From positions 1-32,432 of the forward strand of contig NZ_JADWDC010000054.1 in the NCBI RefSeq assembly GCF_020640915.1: a stretch of 32,432 nt of DNA, read 5' to 3'. Positions 8,970 through 15,207 of the stretch are shown piece after piece (within the stretch, counting starts at the first letter, position 1; each line of letters begins with the position of its first letter). The position numbers were made by a program, and so were the translations under genes. The notes under the pieces are model-generated. The model worked only from the letters and a program-made list of their open reading frames with translations, was not told the origin of the DNA and did no database searches. The DNA is from Waterburya agarophytonicola KI4 (lineage in GTDB: Bacteria; Cyanobacteriota; Cyanobacteriia; Cyanobacteriales; Xenococcaceae).

Positions 8970-9000
8970 AAATTGGCGTTGAAAATTGGCGTTGAAAATT
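8956..9000 (+). repeat. 13-bp tandem repeat over the stop codon of the phasin-like gene
   Basis: The unit AAAATTGGCGTTG occurs three times in perfect order (8956-8968, 8969-8981, 8982-8994), followed by AAAATT of a fourth. The first copy encodes the final residues Asn-Trp-Arg and its TGA spans the unit boundary. Because the unit is not a multiple of three and the first copy holds the stop, gain or loss of downstream copies would not change the protein. Confidence 0.9.
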
Positions 9001-9310
9001 AAATAGCGATCGCTTGAAGGACACTATCGCTACCATAAGATATTATTGAGATTGTAAGCTTAGATAGCTTAAGATCAATGGAATTACTGATAAGCAAGCA
9101 GTCCAGGCTATTTCGCGAGCAATAACCATTGAAAATTTGCTAAATCTAAATTCTATTAAAGATTATGGAAATTTTACTAACTTTGCTCGGGTAATATCGG
9201 GCAATTGATAATTTATAATTAATTAAGCAAACATTGAAAATTTCTGTCAATCTTTAGAAATTTTTTCTTGAGATTTCAGATACTTAAATTTCCTCTAAAA
9301 GAACCAATCT
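8970..9310. other. Intergenic stretch between the phasin-like and FHA genes
   Basis: This 341-bp gap starts with the end of the tandem repeat and a HIP1 site (GCGATCGC at about 9006). A 46-codon open frame at 9065-9208 has no ATG, GTG or TTG at its beginning. It reads DKQAVQAISRAITIENLLN and so on with unremarkable composition; it may be gene debris or chance. The rest is AT-rich and should contain the promoter of the FHA gene. No RNA gene was recognised. Confidence 0.4.
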
Positions 9311-9703
9311 GTGATTACATTAACTTTATTACACCCTCTTCAACCCGTAGAAATTCAAAGCTGGACTTTTCGCGATGAAACCAATATCAAAATTGGTCGT
9401 GCGACTAACAATGAGGTTGTTCTATATAGTGCCGTTGTCTCTCGTCATCATGTTGAAATTAGAAAATCAGGAGAAAATGACTGGGAAGTGGTGAATGTTG
9501 GCTCGAATGGAACTTATATTGATGACAAGCGCATCGAACAGACTAAAGCAGTAAATGGAATGATTTTTCGTTTGGCTAGTTCTGGACCTAAAATTTTAAT
9601 TAAAATCGAAACAGAGTCTGATGCAGAACAATTAAATTCTTCTGAAGAACAATCTCGAATCAGAAGACAACCAAAAGGGGCAAAAGATACTCTCATTAGT
9701 TAA
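9311..9703 (+). CDS. Small FHA-domain protein
   Basis: A 130-residue protein consisting almost entirely of one forkhead-associated domain, which binds phosphothreonine peptides. Motifs seen: IGRATNNEVVL (about residues 27-37) with the phosphate-contacting Arg, then the SRHHVEI motif (about 45-51) and NVGSNGTYIDDKRI (about 62-75). The last 30 residues are charged and probably disordered. No other domain is attached, so it would act as an adaptor for Ser/Thr kinase targets; the nearest such kinase in the window is 12 kb away. The start is a GTG at 9311; no ATG is suitably placed. Its stop overlaps that of tlyA by 4 bp in convergent orientation (9700-9703). Confidence 0.85.
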   Translation: MITLTLLHPLQPVEIQSWTFRDETNIKIGRATNNEVVLYSAVVSRHHVEIRKSGENDWEVVNVGSNGTYIDDKRIEQTKAVNGMIFRLASSGPKILIKIETESDAEQLNSSEEQSRIRRQPKGAKDTLIS

Positions 9704-10497
9704 TCGGCAATTATTTCTCTAATTTGAGCTAGTTCTAAAGATTGAGGAACTGTGGATTTTGTTGCGCTCAACCATAACAAATACTCTACATTACCCGCAG
9801 GTCCTTTAATGGGAGAAATCGTCAAACCCTTATATTCCCAGCCTAGAGATTTGGCACTATGCCAAACTTGAAGAATTGCTGAAGCCCGATCCTCAGGGTT
9901 GCGTACCACTCCTTTTTTGCCAACGCGATCGCGTCCCACTTCAAATTGAGGTTTTACTAACAAAACGACTTCTTTGGGCAAAGTCAACAAATTCCAAAAT
10001 GTCGGCAGAACCTTGGTTAAAGAGATAAACGACAAATCCATTACTCCTAAGTCTGCCATCGGCGCATCACTATACAAGTCTTCAGGAGTAAGATGTCGTA
10101 TATTAGTTCTTTCTCGTAAAATAACGCGATCGCTTTGGCGAATCGTCCAAGCTACCTGCCCGTATCCCACATCAACACCATATACTAGCTTTGCTCCCGA
10201 CTGTAGCAAACAGTCAGTAAATCCTCCTGTAGAAATTCCACCATCAAGACAAATTCTGCCCTCAACCTCAATGTTAAAAGTTTGCAGTGCTTGGATTAGT
10301 TTTTTTCCTCCGCGAGATACATAAGGAGGTTTTTCTTTGACTTCGATTTGAGCAGTAGTTTTTACTTCTGTTCCTGGCTTATCGATGATTTCTTGGTTAA
10401 CCTTGACTTTCCCCGCCCTAATTAAACCTTGTGCTAATGCCCGAGAATCACAAAGTTCGAGACTTACTAAGAGTTTGTCCAATCGCTGTTTTGTCAA
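9700..10497 (-). CDS. tlyA: TlyA-family rRNA methyltransferase / hemolysin-like protein
   Basis: A 265-residue protein with an N-terminal S4 RNA-binding domain (about residues 4-65) and an FtsJ-type SAM-dependent methyltransferase domain. The SAM loop is LDGGISTGGFTD (about 84-95), followed by VYGVDVGYGQVAW; MDLSFISL and VLLVKPQFEVGR carry the Asp and Lys of the catalytic set. TlyA in actinobacteria 2'-O-methylates cytidines of 16S and 23S rRNA; cyanobacterial proteins keep the fold, so the same type of reaction is likely although the target base is not shown. The start is a TTG at 10497 (TTGACAAAACAGCG), which gives the family N-terminus of the KQRLDKLLV type; no upstream in-frame ATG fits. 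The 73-bp gap to the two-component gene at 10571 holds divergent promoters. Confidence 0.9.
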   Translation of the reverse strand: MTKQRLDKLLVSLELCDSRALAQGLIRAGKVKVNQEIIDKPGTEVKTTAQIEVKEKPPYVSRGGKKLIQALQTFNIEVEGRICLDGGISTGGFTDCLLQSGAKLVYGVDVGYGQVAWTIRQSDRVILRERTNIRHLTPEDLYSDAPMADLGVMDLSFISLTKVLPTFWNLLTLPKEVVLLVKPQFEVGRDRVGKKGVVRNPEDRASAILQVWHSAKSLGWEYKGLTISPIKGPAGNVEYLLWLSATKSTVPQSLELAQIREIIAD

Positions 10498-10570
10498 TAG
10501 TTAACTTGCTCGATAATTTTTTTTAGTTTACCTTACCCAGAGCAAAATATTTAATTGAGGATAAAGTTTT

Positions 10571-11887
10571 ATGACTCAAACTTTAAGCACCCACGGATTT
10601 AACTTTAATTTCGATCTCAAAGATCACAATATTCTTATTGTTGATGATAATCCCACTAACCTATCAGTAATTGTGGATTTTTTAGAAAGTTCTGGACTAA
10701 CTGTTTTGGTTTCTCAAGATGGAGAAAGCAGTTTGAAACGGGCTAAATATGCCAAGCCAGGAATTATTTTATTAGACGTGTTGATGCCTGGAATTGATGG
10801 CTATGAAACTTGCAGTCAGCTCAAAAGCGATCCTGAAACTCAAGATATTCCCGTAATTTTTATGACTGCCTTATCCAGTACGGAGGATAAACTTAAAGGT
10901 TTTGAAATGGGCGCGGTAGACTATGTAACTAAACCTATTCAGCCAGCCGAAGTATTGGCGAGAATCAAGCTTCATCTTAAACTACGCTACATGACTCAAA
11001 CCTTGAGCAGACAAAATGAAGTTTTAACAGCAGAAATAGAACGGCGCAAAAGAATTCAAAGTAGATTGGACAAGATTAATTCTAAGTTAAAACAAGAAGT
11101 ACAGGAGAGAATCGCAGCTCAAAAAGCTCTCAAGGATTTGAATTTGGAATTAGAACAAAGAGTCAAACGACGAACGGTTTTATTAGCGAAAAGCAATCAT
11201 AAGTTGCAACGGGAAATTGTCGAACGCAGACAAGCGGAGACTCAACTTAAAAAGTCTTTGATCGAAAAGGAGGTATTGCTCAAAGAAATTTATCATCGAG
11301 TAAAAAATAATTTATTGGTGATTTCTAGTCTGATAGAAATTCAGAGTAGCTGTATTGAAGATCCCCAAATTATTAGAATTTTGAAAAATAGTCAAGATCG
11401 AATTTATTCGATGGCATTGGTTCACGAACAATTATATCGTTCGGAAAATCTTAAAGAAATCGATCTGGGTTTATATATCAAAGCTTTATTGGAGAAAATA
11501 TCGAGTTCTCATGTTAATTTAGACGAGAAAATTAATTTTATTGTTGATACTCAAGAAATTCATCTTAATATCGAAACCGCTAATTCTTGTGGTTTGATTG
11601 TCAATGAACTAGTAACTAATGCTCTAGAACACGCTTTTGTAGATCGAGATCGAGGTAGTATCTGGCTAATTCTCAAACGTGGCAACGATCGCAAAATATT
11701 ATTGACTATTAAAGATAATGGTAAGGGGCTTGCTCCAGATTTTAACTTTCTTGAGGCAGAATCTTTGGCTTTACGACTAGTAAGGATTTTAATCAGACAA
11801 TTGGAAGGAGAAATGGAACTAGATTTAGATGGAGGTACTGGCTTTAAAATTACTTTTTCCGAACTAGATTATAGCGATCGCTTTTGA
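10571..11887 (+). CDS. Response regulator fused to HisKA_2-type histidine kinase
   Basis: A 438-residue cytosolic hybrid with the receiver domain first. Receiver (about 20-140): acidic pair Asp25-Asp26, phospho-accepting Asp69 in LLDVLMPG, Thr99 and Lys121. A long charged coiled coil (about 140-230) links it to a kinase core of the HisKA_2 group, with EIYHRVKNNLLVISSLIEIQ placing the phospho-accepting His at 242. The ATPase domain has the N box NELVTNALEHAF (345-356) and G1 DNGKGL (382-387). The usual GSLG before LRLV in this group reads AESLALRLV here, so the last ATP-lid glycines are absent. There is no membrane segment or sensory domain; input is presumably phosphotransfer to the receiver. 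It is convergent with purN, 10 bp away. The partner is unknown. Confidence 0.9.
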   Translation: MTQTLSTHGFNFNFDLKDHNILIVDDNPTNLSVIVDFLESSGLTVLVSQDGESSLKRAKYAKPGIILLDVLMPGIDGYETCSQLKSDPETQDIPVIFMTALSSTEDKLKGFEMGAVDYVTKPIQPAEVLARIKLHLKLRYMTQTLSRQNEVLTAEIERRKRIQSRLDKINSKLKQEVQERIAAQKALKDLNLELEQRVKRRTVLLAKSNHKLQREIVERRQAETQLKKSLIEKEVLLKEIYHRVKNNLLVISSLIEIQSSCIEDPQIIRILKNSQDRIYSMALVHEQLYRSENLKEIDLGLYIKALLEKISSSHVNLDEKINFIVDTQEIHLNIETANSCGLIVNELVTNALEHAFVDRDRGSIWLILKRGNDRKILLTIKDNGKGLAPDFNFLEAESLALRLVRILIRQLEGEMELDLDGGTGFKITFSELDYSDRF

Positions 11888-11897
11888 TTTTACCCCA

Positions 11898-12581
11898 TCA
11901 CTTTTTGTCTAGTGCTAGTTTGGCAGCTAGAGCGATCGCTTGAGGAAATATTCTATGTTCTTGTATCTGGATGCGCTGGTGGAGTGCGGTTAAATTATCA
12001 CCAGGTAAAATAGGTACGGCTGCTTGCATCAGAATTGTACCACTATCGACTTCTAAACTGACTAAATGAACGGTACAGCCTGTAATCTTTACTTTGGCAG
12101 CTAATGCCTGTTCGATGGCATTTATTCCTTTAAAACTGGGTAGCAAACTAGGATGAATATTAATCGTACGATCTTGGTAGGCATCGAGCAATACTTGGGT
12201 CATAATCCGCATCCATCCCGCCATAATCACCCAATCTACACCATAAGATTGCATAACAGTAATAATTTGCCTGTCTAAGTCTTCTCTTTGCCGATACTTT
12301 CTATGATCTACTAGTACCGCAGGTATATGGTATTTTTCGGCGCGTTCTTTTACTTTTGCACGGGGATTGTTATAAATTAAAACTTTGATCTGGGCATTAA
12401 GCTGTTTATCGGCGATCGCTTTAGCTACAGCCTCAAAATTAGTTCCACTACCAGAAGCCATAACTCCCAACTGAAGAGGTGGAGATTCTGCTGTCTTACA
12501 AGGAGATAATAACGGCAAATTGGGAGATATTAACACGCTATTATTGTCTGGGAGACTTTGAAGGGTAACTGATTCACTCAT
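11898..12581 (-). CDS. purN: Phosphoribosylglycinamide formyltransferase
   Basis: Formylates GAR using 10-formyltetrahydrofolate, the third step of purine synthesis and the step after PurD. The catalytic domain starts near residue 37 with LGVMASGSGTNFEA (phosphate loop). It contains YNNPRAKVKERA, MAGWMRIM, the catalytic INIHPSLLPSFKG (Asn and His) and TGCTVHLVSLEVDSGTIL with the catalytic Asp. At 227 residues it is slightly long because of about 35 Ser/Pro/Leu-rich residues before the core, a low-complexity extension also found in some cyanobacterial homologues. The ATG at 12581 is preceded by the 82-bp gap to hli, which holds a hairpin; it may nevertheless be read from upstream promoters. 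Confidence 0.95.
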   Translation of the reverse strand: MSESVTLQSLPDNNSVLISPNLPLLSPCKTAESPPLQLGVMASGSGTNFEAVAKAIADKQLNAQIKVLIYNNPRAKVKERAEKYHIPAVLVDHRKYRQREDLDRQIITVMQSYGVDWVIMAGWMRIMTQVLLDAYQDRTINIHPSLLPSFKGINAIEQALAAKVKITGCTVHLVSLEVDSGTILMQAAVPILPGDNLTALHQRIQIQEHRIFPQAIALAAKLALDKK

Positions 12582-12610
12582 TAATTTTAATTTATTCTCA
12601 AAACAGGCGG

Positions 12611-12648
12611 AGGAAGGGAGTGCCTATTTTCTCCTCTTCTCCCTCCCC
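12611..12648 (-). terminator. Hairpin between hli and purN
   Basis: In the minus-strand transcript GGGGAGGGAG pairs with CTCCCTTCCT over 10 bp (two G-U pairs) around an 18-nt loop, 16 nt after the hli stop. It is not followed by a strong T-run (only TTTT after nine bases), so it could be an attenuating structure or RNA end rather than a full terminator. Confidence 0.35.
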
Positions 12649-12663
12649 TTACTGATATCTAGG

Positions 12664-12840
12664 TTATTGCAAGCCAAGCCAAGCCAAGAAGCCTTTTCCT
12701 GTTAAATATTCAATCAACAAAATCGCCGCAAAACCAATCATGGCTGCACGAGAATTCAACCGTTCGGCATAGGAGTTAAAACCAAATTTAGGATCTTCTA
12801 AATCGGGAGTTACGCTGGGTTCGAGATTATTTTTTGACAT
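12664..12840 (-). CDS. High-light-inducible one-helix protein (Hli/HLIP/SCP)
   Basis: A 58-residue thylakoid protein related to the first and third helices of plant light-harvesting proteins; family members bind chlorophyll and carotenoid and protect photosystem assembly under stress. The chlorophyll-binding motif is AERLNSRAAMIGF (residues 25-37), followed by the single helix AAILLIEYLTGKGFLAWLGL. The N-terminus (MSKNNLEPSVTPDLEDPKFG) is polar and stromal. It ends LGLQ with a TAA at 12664-12666; the C-terminal codons lie in a (CCAAG)3 run. The start is the ATG at 12840. It lies 58 bp downstream of queF and upstream of purN on the same strand. Which hli paralogue it represents cannot be decided here. 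The family is clear from the motif. Confidence 0.9.
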   Translation of the reverse strand: MSKNNLEPSVTPDLEDPKFGFNSYAERLNSRAAMIGFAAILLIEYLTGKGFLAWLGLQ

Positions 12841-12888
12841 ATTCTTTCCCTGAGTTGTCTAGCTAAATTAACAAATCTTTACTTTTAT

Positions 12889-12896
12889 ATTGTAAC
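12889..12896 (-). promoter_or_regulatory. Possible HLR1 half-site upstream of hli
   Basis: On the minus strand GTTACAAT lies about 49 nt before the hli ATG. It matches one half of the HLR1 direct repeat bound by RpaB, the regulator downstream of NblS. The second half two bases further on (AAAAGTAA) is poor, so this is a half-site at best. Confidence 0.25.
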
Positions 12897-12898
12897 TG

Positions 12899-13312
12899 CT
12901 AATCCTTCGCTAATTTCTGGTGGCGTACCTCAATTACGGTATGGACGTTGCCTCTGGGGGTGAAATCGCCTTTCACCGTAACTTCTAGAGGATCGCAAGC
13001 AGCAACAAAGTCGTCTAAAATTTGATTGACAACTTCTTCATGGGGAATATAGCGATCGCGGTAGCTATTAATATAAAGTTTAAGAGCCTTTAATTCCACT
13101 ACTTTTTGGTCGGGAGAATAGGTAAGATAAATCGTGGCAAAATCAGGATAGCCAGAGAAGGGACATTTACAAGTAAATTCTGGTAGGGTAATGTTAACGT
13201 CGAATTTACGACCAATGCGGGGGTTGGGAAAAGTTACTAATTCTCCTTCAGCAATTTCTCTTTCCCCATATTTCATTTCATCAGTGCTAGTTGATTCGGG
13301 AGAAATAGTCAT
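12899..13312 (-). CDS. queF: NADPH-dependent preQ0 reductase (7-cyano-7-deazaguanine reductase)
   Basis: Reduces the nitrile of preQ0 to the amine preQ1, on the path to queuosine in tRNA. This is the short, unimodular form (137 residues) with a T-fold. The active-site segment is EFTCKCPFSGYPDFATIY, in which Cys50 is the thioimide-forming Cys and Asp57 the general acid. The QueF signature region reads ELKALKLYINSYRDRYIPHEE (about 73-93), lining the NADPH and substrate pocket; the end has TPRGNVHTVIEV. The ATG is at 13312. The 177-bp upstream gap was checked for a preQ1 riboswitch (C-rich loop and A-rich tail); none was recognised. Confidence 0.95.
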   Translation of the reverse strand: MTISPESTSTDEMKYGEREIAEGELVTFPNPRIGRKFDVNITLPEFTCKCPFSGYPDFATIYLTYSPDQKVVELKALKLYINSYRDRYIPHEEVVNQILDDFVAACDPLEVTVKGDFTPRGNVHTVIEVRHQKLAKD

Positions 13313-13489
13313 AAATACTACTTGCTATACTGGTCAATTTACTTAATTTTATTGCCTAGATATTGTATCAGTTGCACAGTATCTAAATACTGATAAAACG
13401 TTAAAAATAGATTTTTGGTGAGGGATATAAGATTGTGGATAGAGCTAAGACTTTCAGAAATTCGATTAACAATTAGATTAAATTAAAAA

Positions 13490-14044
13490 TTAATTAGTTA
13501 CGTTAGTTATGGGAGTTGCTTTTGTTACCGAACCATTATTGACTCCCATTGTAAAGTTGAGTGGGACATCGGGATAAGCCTTGATTACCTGTCGATATAC
13601 AGCATGATTGGTGGGTAGATTGATTCTTTCGCCATCTTTGTTGTATTTTACTCGATACTCCACCTGGCGTAATGCTTCGGGAGCGCCTATTTTTTCATAG
13701 GGCTTTTTCTTGCCCCCTTCGATATCATCTACTGTTGGTCTGGGGGGTTCTTTGGGCCACCAAACCCCTTGGTCATCTTGACGTACTGCACCTTCTGGCT
13801 TTACTCCATTGATACTAGTCAAAGAAACCGACTCAAATTCTTCATATCGGGGTCTTTTATCATTAGTGCGATCGCTTTCATAGTAGGGTACTCGCCAAGT
13901 AATAGTAGCTTTAGAAGTTGCTTCGTACTGGGATGATTGTTGAGAGCCACAACCATTAAATAAGACAGCCATACTCATGGTTGCCGATACTAAGCAAATT
14001 TGACTAAATTGCTGACGGGGAAAAAGTAAAAAATTGTCTTTCAT
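13490..14044 (-). CDS. Probable lipoprotein of unknown function
   Basis: A 184-residue protein. The N-terminus has a charged start, a hydrophobic stretch (about residues 14-30) and a Cys at 32 in VLFNGCGSQQ, which looks like a lipobox although Phe and Asn before the Gly are not typical; it is at least exported. The mature part is polar, with TWRVPYYESDRTNDKRPRYE, GVWWPKEPPRPTVDDIE and a C-terminal VNNGSVTKATPI. I recognise no enzyme motif. The repeated mention of Trp, Pro and Tyr suggests a folded extracytoplasmic domain rather than a linker. It is divergent from the M23 peptidase gene with 160 bp between them. The function is unknown. Confidence 0.6.
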   Translation of the reverse strand: MKDNFLLFPRQQFSQICLVSATMSMAVLFNGCGSQQSSQYEATSKATITWRVPYYESDRTNDKRPRYEEFESVSLTSINGVKPEGAVRQDDQGVWWPKEPPRPTVDDIEGGKKKPYEKIGAPEALRQVEYRVKYNKDGERINLPTNHAVYRQVIKAYPDVPLNFTMGVNNGSVTKATPITNVTN

Positions 14045-14204
14045 AAGTATTTTAATTTAGATGATATCTCTTTATTATCTCTTGTTCGGTATTCAAAATA
14101 AGGTTTTAAAAAGATAAAAAATATGTGAATATATTTAGAAGATGACAATGTAGGAAAGAAGTACTATCAGAGTTGCATATAAATATAAAAAAGTTAGTTA
14201 AGAG

Positions 14205-15185
14205 ATGGTCAAAAGTATATTATTAGGATTATTAGTAACGGCGATTGTACCAACTACTCTTGCGGAAGCTACTGTCATAGGAAACATTTCCACTATTTCA
14301 TCTCTCCAAGTTTATCCAAAAATCAACTTAGCTAATGGTTGCGCCCCCTTAGAGCAAGAGACTTACTGTCTATCTGCCGATCGCCAAAATAACGGTAGTC
14401 TGGATACTTATTCCCCACTATGGCTGACAAATATTGCAGACACATTATTATCTGGATCTATGTTCCAAGGATGTAGAACAAACTCAATCATAAGAGCCTA
14501 TTCTAGAGGAGCAAGCGATCGCATATCTCTAACCAAACTAACTAATCTAGGCTGTGTTTTGACCGCGAAACGAAAGAAGGAGCTAACACCTTTTCAGAAT
14601 AAAATTAATCAAAAGCGCAACAATAGTTTTCCCAGTTCAATCAAGCCAAAAATTTCAGTTGAGACTCCCAAAAAATTTCCCAAATTATCTCGCAGTAGTC
14701 TGATTGTGGCATTCCCTAAAGCAGACAGTACTTTTATCCTCAAGAGTAGCAAATTAGCGCATCCTGCTCCAGAAACAAAAAGAATTGCTAGTCCTTTTGG
14801 CTGGCGCAAAAGACCTTATAGTTATCAACTTCAGTTTCACCAAGGAATCGATTATGGTGCGCCTTTAGGTTCGCCTGTGGTAGCAGTGGGAGACGGAATT
14901 GTCACTAGGGTTGTCTCTGGTTGTCATGATTTTGGCAACTTGTTTTGTGGCGGACAGTTGGGTAACTGGATTGAAATCGACCACGGTAATGGCACTCTGG
15001 GAGTCTACGGTCATTTAAAAAATAACTCGATCGCCATTAAAGAAGGGATGAAGGTTTGGAAAAATCAGGAAATTGCTCTGGTGGGTAGTTCGGGTTGGTC
15101 TACAGGGGCGCATTTGGATTTTCGTTTTAAGGTAAATGGTAAATACGAAGATCCCGCTAAATATGTTATGGCGATCGATGAATAA
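14205..15185 (+). CDS. Secreted M23-family (LytM/NlpD-like) peptidase with altered HxH motif
   Basis: A 326-residue exported protein. The signal peptide is residues 1-20, with likely cleavage after TLA. A basic, Ser/Pro-rich linker of about 100 residues precedes the C-terminal M23 domain (about 190-325), which acts on peptidoglycan cross-links in active members. Zinc ligands His212 and Asp216 are in FHQGIDYGAPLGSPV, and the YGH motif is at 268-270. The last motif reads GAHLDF: His303 is kept but the usual second metal-binding His is Asp305. That makes it either a catalytically dead activator of other amidases, like EnvC and NlpD, or an enzyme with an Asp zinc ligand. An extra Cys pair (240 and 248) could form a disulfide. 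recQ follows 22 nt later. Confidence 0.85.
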   Translation: MVKSILLGLLVTAIVPTTLAEATVIGNISTISSLQVYPKINLANGCAPLEQETYCLSADRQNNGSLDTYSPLWLTNIADTLLSGSMFQGCRTNSIIRAYSRGASDRISLTKLTNLGCVLTAKRKKELTPFQNKINQKRNNSFPSSIKPKISVETPKKFPKLSRSSLIVAFPKADSTFILKSSKLAHPAPETKRIASPFGWRKRPYSYQLQFHQGIDYGAPLGSPVVAVGDGIVTRVVSGCHDFGNLFCGGQLGNWIEIDHGNGTLGVYGHLKNNSIAIKEGMKVWKNQEIALVGSSGWSTGAHLDFRFKVNGKYEDPAKYVMAIDE

Positions 15186-15207
15186 TTAGTAATTAGTAAT
15201 TATTGCA

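Noticed and set aside
8956-9000. CRISPR array
   Set aside because: The units are 13 bp and directly adjacent, with no spacers.
12671-12688. CCAAG triple repeat as a microsatellite gene switch
   Set aside because: It encodes the conserved AWLGL end of the Hli helix, so ordinary codon use explains it.
13313-13489. preQ1 riboswitch upstream of queF
   Set aside because: No C-rich loop plus A-rich tail with a fitting stem was found on the minus strand.
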